Positions 21,574 through 31,610 of a stretch of DNA of 64,000 nt are shown piece after piece. The notes under the pieces were generated by a model. The model made no database searches. It was not told where the DNA came from and saw only the letters and a program-made list of their open reading frames with translations. How positions within the stretch are numbered: position 1 is the first letter of the stretch; every line of letters begins with the position of its first letter. Origin of the DNA: Bombyx mori (taxonomy: Eukaryota; Arthropoda; Insecta; Lepidoptera; Bombycidae); NCBI RefSeq assembly GCF_030269925.1, contig NC_085130.1, forward strand, positions 6,212,501 to 6,276,500, in the 5' to 3' direction. The position numbers were made by a program, and so were the translations under genes.

Positions 21574-22872
21574 GTCAGGTCATAAGTATTGTCACACAGT
21601 AAAAACTTTTCTTTTAGAATGCTGGCCACAAAAAAGTTTATTGAATTCGAATTTCGAATTGTTCATGAAAATAAAAATGTATAGTTTTAGAATTTTACTC
21701 ATTTTTAAATATGAAGTGGACGCTTAAAGAAGACCGTGTTGCAGTTATTGCGTTGCATCGTTGCGGTTACGCGCCAATTCAAAATTTTAACATACTGAAA
21801 AATTTGAATATAACCAAAAGATTCGTTTATCGTACCATCAAACGATACAATGAAGACTCTAGTGTAGATGACAGGTCAAGAAGTGGTCGCCCTCGGTCTG
21901 TTAGGACTCCAGCAGTGATAAAAGCTCTGAAGGCGCGAGTTCAAAGAAATCCTAAACGTAAGCAGAAACTGTTGGCCCTTCAGATGGGGTTAAGCAGAAC
22001 CACGGTGAAAAGGGTGTTAAATGAAGACTTAGGGCTTCGGGCATATCGAAGAAAAACAGGACATCGTTTGAATGCTCGTCTAATGGACCTGAGACTGAAG
22101 AGATGCCGCGCTTTATTGAAGCGGTACGCGGGAAAAAAATATCGGGAAATTCTTTTTACGGATGAAAAATTTTTTACCGTAGAAGAGAGCTACAACAAAC
22201 AAAATGATAAGGTGTACGCACACAGTAATGAAGAAGCGAGCAACCGTATTCCGCGTGTCCAACGAGGTCATTTTCCATCCTCGCTCATGGTATGGTTGGG
22301 AGTTTCTTATTGGGGTTTAACAGAGGTACATTTTTGTGAGAAATGTGTAAAAACGAATGCAGTTGTGTATCAAAATACAGTCCTGACGAACCATGTGGAA
22401 CCTGTTTCTCATACCATGTTCAATAACAGGCACTGGGTATTCCAACAAGATTCGGCGCTAGCTAATAGAGCGAAGAGCACACAAGACTGGCTGACGGCGC
22501 GTGAAATCGACTTCATCCGGCACGAAGACTGGCCCTCCTCCAGTCCAGATTTGAATCCGTTAGATTACAAGATATGGCAACACTTGGAGGAAAAGGCGTG
22601 CTCTAAGCCTCATCCCAATTTGGAGTCATTCAAGACATCCTTGATTAAGGCAGCCGCCGATATTGACATGGACCTCGTTCGTGCTGCGGTAGACGACTGG
22701 CCGCGCAGATTGAAGGCCTGTATTCAAAATCACGGAGGTCATTTTGAATAAACTTTAGTGTCATAAGAATCTATGTTTTGTTAAGTTCATTTTGGTATAT
22801 GAATGGTTACATAATGGATAAACTTGTTTAAATTATTTTACATTAAACATGTGACAGAATTTATGACCTGAC
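21574..22872 (+). mobile_element. maT-type (DD37D) Tc1/mariner transposon, structurally complete
   Basis: Left end GTCAGGTCATAAGTATTGTC and right end (reverse) GTCAGGTCATAAATTCTGTC are terminal inverted repeats, directly flanked by TA on both sides (21572-21573 and 22873-22874). Total length 1299 bp with one uninterrupted transposase ORF. Intact ends, ORF and TA make it the best candidate here for a recently mobile DNA transposon. Confidence 0.93.
21711..22751 (+). CDS. maT transposase (DD37D), intact ORF
   Basis: 346 residues from the first ATG (MKWTLKEDRVAVIALH) to a stop 120 bases before the right terminus. The N-terminal 110 residues carry two helix-turn-helix segments, with the GRPR basic motif (about residues 59-62) between them and LGLRAYRRKTG after the second. 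The catalytic core has FTDEKFF (first Asp, near 150), FQQDSALANRAK (second Asp, near 245) and SSPDLNPLDYKIW. The final Asp lies 37 residues after the second, which is the maT signature. The protein cuts and pastes the element at TA sites in the nucleus. One oddity: the usual H after A in the QQDSAPAH motif is N here. Full length, no stop or frameshift; activity is untested. Confidence 0.93.
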   Translation: MKWTLKEDRVAVIALHRCGYAPIQNFNILKNLNITKRFVYRTIKRYNEDSSVDDRSRSGRPRSVRTPAVIKALKARVQRNPKRKQKLLALQMGLSRTTVKRVLNEDLGLRAYRRKTGHRLNARLMDLRLKRCRALLKRYAGKKYREILFTDEKFFTVEESYNKQNDKVYAHSNEEASNRIPRVQRGHFPSSLMVWLGVSYWGLTEVHFCEKCVKTNAVVYQNTVLTNHVEPVSHTMFNNRHWVFQQDSALANRAKSTQDWLTAREIDFIRHEDWPSSSPDLNPLDYKIWQHLEEKACSKPHPNLESFKTSLIKAAADIDMDLVRAAVDDWPRRLKACIQNHGGHFE

Positions 22873-22982
22873 TAGGTATGTAATATAGGATATTGTATAG
22901 CGAATTGCTTGTAGTACCATTGTCAGCTCTGCCATTCCTAGATAGGCCCCTATCTGCCCCTATCTGGGTAAACCTATGGCTT

Positions 22983-23050
22983 AAGTCGTCGTGGCCTAAA
23001 TGATAAGACGTCCGGTGCATACGTGTTGAGCGATACACCGGTGTTCGGTG
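22983..23050 (+). repeat. Bm1-type SINE head only (tRNA-like part)
   Basis: AAGTCGTCGTGGCCTAAATG, GACGTCCGGTGCATACG and CGATACACCGGTGTTCGG are the tRNA-derived head with box A and B relics. The body is missing. Confidence 0.8.
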
Positions 23051-23083
23051 TATCCCTTGGAGGGACTTATCTGATACTCCTCA

Positions 23084-23227
23084 TTCTGCCTCCTACCGCT
23101 TTTTTTATCGTTTAGATGGGTGGACGAGCTCACAGCCCACCTGGTGTTAAGTGGTTTCTGCCTCCTACCGCTTTTTTTATCGTTTAGATGGGTGGACGAG
23201 CTCACAGCCCACCTGGTGTTAAGTGGT
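23084..23227 (-). repeat. 72-bp exact tandem duplication of a Bm1 tail with its flank
   Basis: Two adjacent 72-base units, each TTCTGCCTCCTACCGC plus poly(T), TCGTTTAGATGGGTGG and GGTGTTAAGTGG. The units appear identical, so the duplication is young. Confidence 0.92.
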
Positions 23228-23264
23228 TACTGGACAAGATTTGTTAGGTTTACTAAACAAGATG

Positions 23265-23518
23265 AGTTAAGTTTTTTTTGTTGCTTAAATGGGTGGACGA
23301 GCTCACAGCCCACCTGGTGTTAAGTGGCTACCGGAGTCCGTAGACATCTACAACGTAAATACGCCACCCACCTTGAGATATAAGTTCTAAGTTCTCAAGT
23401 ATAGTTACAACGGCTGCCCCACCCTTCAAACCGAAACGCATTACTGCTTCACGGCAGAAATAGGCAGGGTGGTGGTACCTACCCGTGCGGACTCACAAGA
23501 GCTCCTACCGCCAGTAAG
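23265..23518 (-). repeat. Bm1-type SINE, 5' truncated
   Basis: TTTTTTTTGTTGCTTAAATGGG to CTCCTACCGCCAGTAA. Third Bm1 tail in a row within 250 bases. Confidence 0.92.
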
Positions 23519-24160
23519 GAGTTCTCGGTATAGACGTAAAGAATGTCAGAGTGTCAACGAACCCATTTGATTATAAAAGTGATCAAAGTGAAAACTTTCC
23601 AAATTTTCAGGCTACCCAGATTAACTATCGATAAACGATTGTAAATATAATCTACGGTATGCTAAGAACGCTTTATCGATATAAACTCCGTTCGAGTTAA
23701 AAGTTTTCGATAACTCTTATTCGCCGACCCTGTCGGGATGTATTTCCAATCAAACTTACCCTATTCATGGAGGTTCACACGTGGGACGTAATCAGAGAGT
23801 TATCTCTCTCGATAGAGATTGTTTTTAGTTTTTTTTGAAGTGAAACTTCTTTAGAATCGTTGTGATTCCAAACTCGATGAAACGAAATGAAACGAAACAA
23901 AAAAATAAGTGTGCCGCGATTGGCTTGCCGAAGCGGCGCCGACAAATCACCAAGCGCTCCACACGGTCTCGCGTCCCCGACTAGTTCAGTGTGGTTTTGA
24001 CGTCCGTGCACACTGTCGTGGCTCTCGGAGCGCCTTGGGATACCTTTATTTCTATTTAGTTGGTTATCAACAGATGTCGCTGCACGTAAATTCAACAATT
24101 CCTGAATCGCGGTGACGAGATGTTACACAGTTGATAGCCGTTCTCGTATATCTCTTGCTA
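23519..24160. other. Unique-looking stretch upstream of the U1-like sequence
   Basis: Contains a GAAGTGAAACTTC block (23838-23850) shared with MITE-like ends elsewhere and a GC-rich part at 23910-24030. An AATTCCTGAA block at 24097-24106, about 60-70 bases before the U1-like start, lies roughly where an insect snRNA PSE would be; the match is weak. Confidence 0.35.
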
Positions 24161-24164
24161 AATT

Positions 24165-24290
24165 ATTCTTACCTGGCGCAGGGATACCGTGATCACGCAG
24201 GCGGTTCCCCCAGGGTTAGGCTGCTCCAATCTGTTCCATTGCACTGCGGAGTGGTTGACCCTTGCGATTATTCTAATTTTTTATAAGTTT
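24165..24290 (+). ncRNA. U1 snRNA-like sequence (variant or pseudogene)
   Basis: The 5' end ATTCTTACCTGGCGCAGGGA differs from canonical U1 (ATACTTACCTGG) by one base in the 5' splice-site pairing region. Stem-loop I (GATACCGTGATCACGCAGG, the U1-70K site) and the flanking CGGTTCCCCC are preserved. Stem-loop II keeps CCATTGCAC (the U1A loop motif) but is enlarged by extra bases, and it closes with GTTGACCCTTGCGATTATTC. After that the sequence leaves U1: there is an AATTTTTTAT run that could mimic an Sm site, but no normal stem-loops III/IV. U1 recognises 5' splice sites in the spliceosome. It may be a transcribed variant or a 3'-degenerate retro- or gene-copy pseudogene. Confidence 0.75.
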
Positions 24291-24840
24291 TACTTCTACC
24301 GTTTGTGACTTGCACACACACACGTTTTTTTTTCATGGGTGCTCGCAGTTGATACACATATATCATATAAAAAAAACTGTTGTAAATGTGGAGAATAAAT
24401 AATAAAGAAAATCTTTGTTTGAAAAATGATTATAGAGTCCATGTGGTATTCCAATTGACCGGGTATTCGTAAGTTGGATTCTTCCACGTAAAAAAAGTGG
24501 CATCTGATGTTAGGTGGGTACAGGAATCCCCAGAAGTATTATTTGAATTCTACTACTTCGAGACTCGAATACGAAGTCACAATTATATTGTTTAACGTCT
24601 ATTGCTGCCTGCAGACCAGAACGCACGACTTACGCCACGACTACTTTAGTACGCAGGGCGGTTTGTAATCAGTCGTGTTTGTAAAGTAGATTTATCTATT
24701 GTCTTCTGCACGAAATTGTGCTATTTAATGATGGGTAAAAAAGCATTCTTTGGTACTGCGTCATGCTTGAATGTGCTTATTAAAGGAATAAACCTTTTCT
24801 TCAACCCGTGTACAATCAATGTTGAGTGTATGTCTCTCTT

Positions 24841-25062
24841 CTCGTCGAGTCTTTCGCTTGCGACGAAGGGCTCGGCGAGTAAATTAACTCATAGACACAG
24901 CCCACTGAGCTTCTCGCCGGATCTTCTCAGTGGGTCGCGTTTCCGATCCGGTGGTAGATTCTGCGAAGCACTGCTCTTGCTAGGTGTGAGCCCCGTAAGC
25001 TCACCTACTTGTTAGGGTGGCGCTGAAATGGCCTGTCAAGGCCATCGGCGTAGAAAAAAAAA
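24841..25062 (+). repeat. BMC1-type LINE 3' end
   Basis: CTCGTCGAGTCTTTCGCTTG, the TTCTCGCCGGATCTTCTCAG hairpin block, GGTAGATTCTGCGAAGCACTG and GTTAGGGTGGCGCTGAAATGG, ending in poly(A). A short internal deletion removes the usual GTTAGCAACACTCCGGTTT block. Confidence 0.88.
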
Positions 25063-25219
25063 TGTATGTCTCTTCATATGCACTCCGTTCTTTTCGGTCT
25101 CTTGCATTTCGCATCCTAGCGGTAGGGACTCTACCAGCTGTTTTGACCAGGTCGTCGGTCTACCTCATTGGCTGTCTGCTCACGTTAAGACGTCCAGTAC
25201 GAAGTCTCCACTACAGTAC

Positions 25220-25590
25220 TGTTACGCGCTGGGGTTCGGGATTAATAAAATTCCACTAAAGTAAAACTAAAAACTGTATTCAACACTTAGAACGCTTAAA
25301 ACACTTAACAAACACTTTGAAACTCTCAGTTCGCTTCTTCCACTTCGCTTCAGGTGATCCGTTCGCTGTTTCGCTTCGAGTAGTTCCAATTACTGACTGA
25401 CCGCAACGCTTTTATAGCCGATACCACATCCCTAGAATTATCGAGAATATTCTACACATCTCTAGTATTGTGTTTCCGCAATCTGACAATAGATGGCGTT
25501 GTATTTCTCAGGCGTTCTAGGTGTTATTAGATCCTTCGATATTCGTTCGACTATTCGGCGATAGATGGCGTTACTCTTACCGACGTAACA
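25220..25590 (-). mobile_element. Solo LTR, copy 2
   Basis: 371 bases, TGTTAC on both strands at its ends, flanked on both sides by GTAC (25216-25219 and 25591-25594). Same family as 15467-15847 and 49968-50351. It formed by recombination between two LTRs of a full element, leaving one LTR and the target duplication. Confidence 0.92.
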
Positions 25591-25596
25591 GTACTT

Positions 25597-25710
25597 TTGT
25601 GCCCCAGTAATTATCAGTGCGACGGGGTATGTGGCCGACCCACTTCCATTTCTCCGAGCAAATCACTTTGGTTATGTCAGTCGAACCAGTTCTTCTGCGG
25701 TTTTGGGTAT
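25597..25710 (-). pseudogene. RTE-clade LINE C-terminal fragment, decayed
   Basis: The - strand reads WKWVGHIPRRTDNYWGTKVL, clearly related to WQWAGHICRRTDNRWGRRVL in the intact RTE ORF at 28768-31596. Sequence beyond 25710 no longer resembles it. It abuts the solo LTR. Confidence 0.75.
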
Positions 25711-26305
25711 TTGCGCATTCCGTAGAGAAATGCCTAATATCACCCGTCCCATGTCTCTTTGTGTGCCGAAAAAGGATAGAATAAAGTCCCGTAATATTTA
25801 AGACTTCTGAGTACGTCCAGTCACTAGTTAAACCTCCAGACTTGATAGCTTTATTATTAACAACGAAAGTGCCGATAAATTCGGACGTTCCACACGCTCG
25901 AATTAATGAAATAAAATGCAATCTAAATATAGAATTTTCTTCTTTGTCTGTGCATGTTTGACAAAAGTTAATTAAACTTACTATATTTTGGAAATCATTC
26001 AACATACGTGTGTATGGTAATGGACTTGAAATTTAATCGCGAATATATTTATATATATAAAAGTTAATGTGTATGTGTACATATGTTGACTTGAATCACG
26101 AGAATAGGTAGCTCCCTAGTTATCGACGCTCATTTCCGGGCGGAGGGTCGTGTGGTCAGTACTCATTTCGCGCAAAAAGTTCGTGCGACAACCCTAGAGG
26201 GCTTAGTTTGTGTCTGGGCGTCAAATATAGTATATCTATATTGAAATAATTCTACTGTACTTGTGTGTATGTCATCGAACTCCTAAACGGTTGGACCGAT
26301 TAGGA
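25711..26305. other. Stretch without recognised gene
   Basis: A reading frame on the - strand continues to about 26005 but has no family motif. 26041-26300 holds AT-rich and GGTTGGACCGATTAGG-type sequence like the ends of common repeats. Confidence 0.35.
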
Positions 26306-26307
26306 GA

Positions 26308-27645
26308 TTTTTTTTTTTCCCTACCTAAGCTGAGAGCCATGAGAGGCTATGTCAGCGCAACCCTAACTTTTGTAGGTGAGCTCACGGGGCTCAAACCTGA
26401 TGACGTTGCTAACACGAACCCTAGCAAGAGCCGTGCTTCGCAGAATCTACCACCGGATCGGAAACGCGACCCACTGAGAAGATCCGGCGAGAAACTCAGT
26501 GGGCTGTGTCTCAGAGTTAATTTACTCGTCGAGCCCTTCGTCGCAAGCGACGGGTTCGACGAGAACGGTGACCGGTGCTTGAAGTACCTAGAAGCACCGT
26601 TAGTGGATCGGGAGGATCCGAGATGACGTGTTTTGGGCGACGTCGACTGCTTTCCATTCTGTCCGCAGGATCGGGAATGTAGTTACCGGCGGCCACGATG
26701 AGAGGGTTCTCGTGTCGTGCCGCTTTATCGAAGTGGCGCATTGACGCCGACTGTATATACTTACTGGTGGACTCTAAGTCCAGGTCGTCATGGAGGTCGA
26801 CGTTCCTGACGAACCACGGGGCTCCGACGGCTATCCTGCAAAAACGGGATTGAATGATTTGGAATGTCTTTAAGTGAGTGCGGGCCGCGTGAGCGAACAC
26901 TACACTTGCATAGGTCATGACGGGGCGTATGCAAGTTTTGTAGAGTGTCACCTTATTTCTAAGGGACATTTTATTTCTCCTACATATCATCGGATAGAGA
27001 CGTCCTAGAATGAAGGCGGCACGGTCGCGTACCGTCTTGATGTGGGGGCGGAATGTCATCCTACTGTCGAGGGTGACGCCTAAATATTTGACCTTCGGGG
27101 CCCACGGTATGGGCTGGTCGAACATCGTGATTGGGCGAACGGCGGGGGCGGAGGTGTTGACGCGCCTAGTCGGGAGGGGGATGCTCAGGGTGGTGTTCGG
27201 AGGGCGACCCCTTTTGAAGAGCACCGCTGTGCTTTTCGTGGGGTTGATGTCGATGCGCCACTTCCGGAACCACTGTCCCATGGTGGTAGCTGCGGTCTGA
27301 AGTCGTCGATGAAGCAACGCCTTCTTCCTACACGAGTAGTAGATGGCGGTGTCATCGGCGAAGAGCGCCAGATGGGTCTCCGGAGACCGGGGTATATCAT
27401 TGATATACAAACTAAATAGTAACGGGGAGAGGGCGGAGCCTTGCGGGACTCCAGCTGTGATGTGACGGGGCCGGGAACGCGTTCCCTCGACTCGATATCG
27501 GAACGAACGGTTCGACAAGTAGTCTCGTATGATGAGCACGAGTCTGTCTGGCACTCCCATGTTATACAGTTTGTATATCAAACCGTTGTGCCAGACTTTG
27601 TCGAACGCCTTCGCTATATCGAAGAAGAGGGCTCCTGTCGGAATG
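26308..27645 (-). mobile_element. Jockey-clade LINE (BMC1-type), 5' truncated
   Basis: Runs on the - strand from partway through the reverse transcriptase domain to a poly(A) (T-run at 26308-26318). Its last 200 bases contain the GATCCGGCGAGAAACTCAG and GTAGGTGAGCTCACGGGGCT blocks (+ strand) found in all BMC1-type 3' ends of this window. That links those orphan tails to this RT. The 5' half (endonuclease, ORF1) is missing, as usual after incomplete reverse transcription. Confidence 0.9.
26517..27640 (-). pseudogene. Jockey-clade reverse transcriptase, C-terminal part
   Basis: The open frame extends upstream of the first ATG (27581) to about 27640 and includes RT motif A, FFDIAKAFDKVWHNGLIYKL. 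It continues with the TAGVPQGSALSPLLF motif, the catalytic LFADDTAIYYS box (about residue 75 from the ATG), GQWFRKWRIDINPTKS and VKYLGVTLD, and a basic C-terminus. No stop or frameshift interrupts it, but the endonuclease domain and the first RT motifs are absent. The enzyme of the full family copies LINE RNA into nicked DNA. This copy cannot act alone. Confidence 0.9.
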
Positions 27646-27649
27646 GCTA

Positions 27650-28715
27650 AGTTATTTATCTATAGTGCTATTTATATATAGGCTAATTAACACACAACTA
27701 TTGTGGTTTACGTTAACTCTCGGCTGATTTTGAAAGCGAGTAAGTGTACCTTTGTACAATTAATTTAACATTCTCCTTTGTTTAGTTCAAAGAGCACTAT
27801 TACACAGTACAAGTTAAAAGAAATAGTCTTCGATGTTAAGATATTTCATCTTCAATCGAACAGCCCCTGTGGTATGCGTGGGCAAATTTAAATAAACCTT
27901 AAATTAATATGGCTACGAAAATATGTTTTACTAGAGTTTGTCAAGGTCAATTATTATTTTCGATAAATTGTTGCGAGCAAGAGCGTCTGTCTAACTTTTA
28001 AGGATTCCAACATTAAAAAGGTTCGTATTAATATTATTTAAGTAATAGGAGTTATTTCGTGCTTTTTACGGATTCTTACAAAAGCCCACTGAAGTCTCAG
28101 TGAATTCCCACCATTTCATTTCATCTCATCTCATCGCATTTCATTTTATTTCAATGAATTTGATTTCAACGGATTCCAGTTTCAATTAGATCTTTAGATC
28201 TTTAGAACTTTATTTTATTTAGCTCTATTTTTCAGAAAGCAGTATGTATGTATTAAATTATATTTGAAGATTTTTTTAAGAGCTCCGTACTAGGAACCAA
28301 TTGCCATACTAAAAAAAGCAGAAAAAAGAGTAGTTTGTCTATGCGCCGGTATGACAGTTGTTAATATACTTTTGGGCGGGAACACGAGGAGCAAAGTTGT
28401 GTTAATTGTTTTATTTTGTCTATTTAGTGTTTCTTCACGTTTTAAATGTGTATTAACGGTGATTTATTAACTGTTTAGTATCTGCGAGAGTGCACAAATG
28501 TGGGAAACTGGAACAAAGCTGTTGGACGTAGGTTTTCGGGATCCTCCAAAAAGTCCACGGAAAAAGTCTCGTAACCATCATTTTACTGAGATTATATTTC
28601 ATTTTCATCCCATATAATCTTATTAATTTCATGTCAACTGATTAATGTTTCAAATTAATCAACTTTATTTCATTTCACTCCACATTATCATTTTTCATAA
28701 GAAAATTATAAAAGA
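27650..28715. other. AT-rich stretch, target region of the RTE insertion
   Basis: Bases from about 28600 resemble 48095-48190 (CATTTCATTTCA, AAATTATAAAA-ATTAGGCTGTATGG). A CGGGATCCTCCAAAAAGTCC block (28540) recurs in reverse at 10225. No gene seen. Confidence 0.5.
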
Positions 28716-28728
28716 TTAGGCTGTATGG

Positions 28729-31610
28729 GGTGCGAAGAATCCCCGGGCTACGGACAGCTACCACCAAATGACCCTGGCGACTCTCAATACCCGGACCCTG
28801 CGGCTTGACGAACATATTGAGGAACTGGAAGCGGAATTAGGAAGGATACGATGGCACGTACTAGGGTTGTGCGAAGTCCGAAGACAGGGGGAGGACGTCA
28901 TAACTCTGGACTCAGGCCACCTATTCTACTTCCGGGAAGGAGACCAACCTGGACAAGGTGGAGTTGGCTTTCTCGTCAATAAAATCCTCACGGACAACAT
29001 TGTAGAGGTATCCAGTGTGTCGACACGGGTAGCGTACCTCATAATTAAGCTCACCGAAAGGTACTCTCTTAAGGTGGTGCAAGTATACGCACCGACTTCG
29101 TCATACTCGGATGACGATGTGGAGATTGTGTACGACGACATCACCAGGGCTCTGCACGATACCACAAAAGCCCACTTCAGTGTTGTCATGGGAGATTTTA
29201 ACGCTAAAGTGGGAGTACAGACTTGCGACGAATCGGTGCTAGGATCCTTCGGTTATGGATGTAGGAACCACAGGGGGCAAATGCTAGTCAACTTCCTTCA
29301 GCGTGAGAGGCTCTTTCTAATGAACTCGTTCTTTAAAAAGAAGCCACAAAGGAAGTGGACTTGGCTAAGCCCCGACACTGTGACGAAAAACGAGATAGAC
29401 TTTATTATGACGGACAAGAAGCATATATTCAGGGATGTCTCTGTGATCAGCAGGTTCAATACCGGTAGTGATCACCGACTTGTCAGAGGCACATTGAATA
29501 TGGACTTCAAGTTAGAACGCACTCGTCTAATAAAGTCTACGCTTCGACCCAGCCTACATCACATGGCTGTAGATCCGGAGCAATTCCAGCTAGATCTCCA
29601 TAACCGATTCGCTGCCTTGGAAACCACCACAGACGTAGACGAGGCCTTAGATAGCGTGGTGAGGACACTGAGACAGGAGGGACAGAGACTGTGTCCAAAG
29701 GGTCGTACAGGCAGAACATCAAAGTTATCATCCGAGACTCTCCGGCTAATGGAAGAAAGGCGAGAAAACACACAGGCCACACAATCAGAGAAGGTGGCTC
29801 TTAATAAGAAAATCAGGACGCTGGTACGACGCGATCTCCGACGGTACAATACTCAGCGGATCAATGACGCAATCGAGCAAAACCGAGGAGCCAAGGTGTT
29901 CGTGCAGCCTCTTGGTAAAAGCCACCTTACAAAACTGACCAAAAAGGATGGCCAAATTCTCGCCTCCAAACCGGAGATTCTCAAGGAACTTGAGGACTTC
30001 TACGGAGGCCTCTATACTTCCAAAGCAACTAAGCCTGTCTCCGACCCAGCAGATGTCCGAGCCACACTGTCCCGCCACTACTCCGACGAGCTGCCACAGA
30101 TTAGTGTAGACGAGATCGGGATGGCTCTTGAAAATCTTAAAAACGGAAAGGCCCCGGGGGAGGATGGTGTTACTTCTGAGCTCTTGAAAGCAGGAGGTCT
30201 TCCTGTTATTAGGGAGCTCCAGAAGCTCTTCAACACTGTCCTCTTTGCCGGTAAAACTCCAAGGGCGTGGAGCAGGAGCATAGTTGTCCTTTTCTTTAAG
30301 AAAGGAGATAAAACACTTTTAAAGAATTATCGCCCCATCTCGCTCCTGAGCCACGTCTACAAATTGTTTTCAAGAGTCATAACGAATCGTCTCGCTCAGA
30401 GACTTGACGACTTCCAGCCTCCAGAACAGGCAGGATTCCGAAGAGGATTTGGTACCGTGGACCACATTCACACAGTTCGGCAGATTATACAGAAGACTGA
30501 AGAGTATAATCTGCCACTATGTCTGGCGTTTGTGGACTACGAGAAAGCCTTTGACTCGATCGAGATCTGGGCTGTTCTGGAATCTTTGCAGCGGTGTCAA
30601 GCTGACTGGCGATACATCGATGCACTAAGATGCCTGTACGATACCGCTACAATGACCGTCCAAGTACAGAAAGACCAGACGAGACCAATCCAGTTGCGCA
30701 GAGGTGTAAGACAGGGGGATATTATATCCCCGAAACTGTTTACAAACGCACTGGAGGACGTTTTCAAGACTCTGGACTGGAACGGACGCGGCATTAACAT
30801 AAACGGCGAGTACATCTCACATCTTCGCTTTGCCGATGATATCGTCATCATGGCGGAATCGCTGCAGGACTTACAAGAGATGGTGCACAGCCTTAATGCT
30901 GCATCCCAACGGGTTGGCCTCGGAATGAACTTGGATAAAACCAAGGTAATGTTTAACGGAAACGTCATTCCGAGACCAATCGATGTTGGCGGTACACCTC
31001 TCGAAGTTGTTCAAGAGTATATCTACCTGGGACAGACCCTACAACTAGGTAGAAACAACTTTGAGAAGGAAGTGACCAGAAGGATTCAGTTGGGCTGGGC
31101 AGCGTTCGGGAAGCTTCGTCAGGTCTTTTCGTCGCCCATACCACAATGTCTGAAGACAAAGGTCTATAATCAGTGCGTCCTACCCGTGCTTACCTACGGA
31201 GCCGAAACGTGGACACTGACTGTGCGACTAGTCCACAAATTAAAAGTTACTCAGCGAGCTATGGAGCGAGCTATGCTCGGTTTGTCATTGCGAGACCGAA
31301 TACGCAATGAGGTCATTCGGGCAAAAACCAAAGTGATCGATATAGCTCGCAGAGTTAGTAAGCTGAAGTGGCAGTGGGCTGGTCACATATGTCGCAGAAC
31401 CGATAACCGTTGGGGTAGACGTGTTCTGGAGTGGAGACCGCGAACCGGCAAACGTAGTGTGGGACGCCCTCCTGCTAGATGGAGCGACGACCTGCGCAAG
31501 GCAGCTGGCAGTAACTGGATGCGTAGAACCGAAGATCGGGTTCAGTGGCGAGCTTTGGGGGAGGCCTATGTCCAGCAGTGGACTGCCGCAGGCTGATGAT
31601 GATGATGATG
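28729..31610 (+). mobile_element. RTE-clade LINE, nearly intact, recent insertion
   Basis: Flanked by a perfect 11-base duplication, AGGCTGTATGG, at 28718-28728 and 31611-31621. The 3' end is a short (TGA)n run that starts at the ORF's own stop codon, typical of RTE elements with almost no 3' UTR. The reading frame is open from the first base of the element, so the 5' end may be slightly truncated. A homologous, uninterrupted site is at 48213-48223. Confidence 0.95.
28768..31596 (+). CDS. RTE-clade endonuclease/reverse transcriptase, intact ORF
   Basis: 942 residues, no stops. Apurinic-like endonuclease at the N-terminus: TLNTRT (residues 5-10), LCEVRRQ (catalytic Glu near 36), QVYAPT (105-110), GDFNAKVG (142-149), TWLSPD and NEIDFIM (208-214), and GSDHRLVRG (233-241). 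Reverse transcriptase: KNGKAPGEDGVTSE, NYRPISLLSHVYKLFSRVI, FVDYEKAFDS (Asp near 588), GVRQGDIISPKLF (near 647-660), LRFADDIVIMAES (near 686-698) and YIYLGQTL. The C-terminal third holds WQWAGHICRRTDNRWGRRVL, the part found in decayed copies elsewhere here. It nicks target DNA and primes cDNA synthesis on the LINE RNA. All catalytic residues I can check are present. In insects such ORFs are often annotated as craniofacial development protein 2-like. Confidence 0.95.
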   Translation: MTLATLNTRTLRLDEHIEELEAELGRIRWHVLGLCEVRRQGEDVITLDSGHLFYFREGDQPGQGGVGFLVNKILTDNIVEVSSVSTRVAYLIIKLTERYSLKVVQVYAPTSSYSDDDVEIVYDDITRALHDTTKAHFSVVMGDFNAKVGVQTCDESVLGSFGYGCRNHRGQMLVNFLQRERLFLMNSFFKKKPQRKWTWLSPDTVTKNEIDFIMTDKKHIFRDVSVISRFNTGSDHRLVRGTLNMDFKLERTRLIKSTLRPSLHHMAVDPEQFQLDLHNRFAALETTTDVDEALDSVVRTLRQEGQRLCPKGRTGRTSKLSSETLRLMEERRENTQATQSEKVALNKKIRTLVRRDLRRYNTQRINDAIEQNRGAKVFVQPLGKSHLTKLTKKDGQILASKPEILKELEDFYGGLYTSKATKPVSDPADVRATLSRHYSDELPQISVDEIGMALENLKNGKAPGEDGVTSELLKAGGLPVIRELQKLFNTVLFAGKTPRAWSRSIVVLFFKKGDKTLLKNYRPISLLSHVYKLFSRVITNRLAQRLDDFQPPEQAGFRRGFGTVDHIHTVRQIIQKTEEYNLPLCLAFVDYEKAFDSIEIWAVLESLQRCQADWRYIDALRCLYDTATMTVQVQKDQTRPIQLRRGVRQGDIISPKLFTNALEDVFKTLDWNGRGININGEYISHLRFADDIVIMAESLQDLQEMVHSLNAASQRVGLGMNLDKTKVMFNGNVIPRPIDVGGTPLEVVQEYIYLGQTLQLGRNNFEKEVTRRIQLGWAAFGKLRQVFSSPIPQCLKTKVYNQCVLPVLTYGAETWTLTVRLVHKLKVTQRAMERAMLGLSLRDRIRNEVIRAKTKVIDIARRVSKLKWQWAGHICRRTDNRWGRRVLEWRPRTGKRSVGRPPARWSDDLRKAAGSNWMRRTEDRVQWRALGEAYVQQWTAAG

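Noticed and set aside
25577..26005. A 142-residue - strand ORF as a host gene
   Set aside because: Only its last ~30 residues resemble anything, and that is the RTE LINE C-terminus. The rest has no family motif.
26261..26626. A 121-residue + strand ORF
   Set aside because: Lies on the antisense of the BMC1-type LINE 3' end; similar short ORFs appear at every copy of that repeat.
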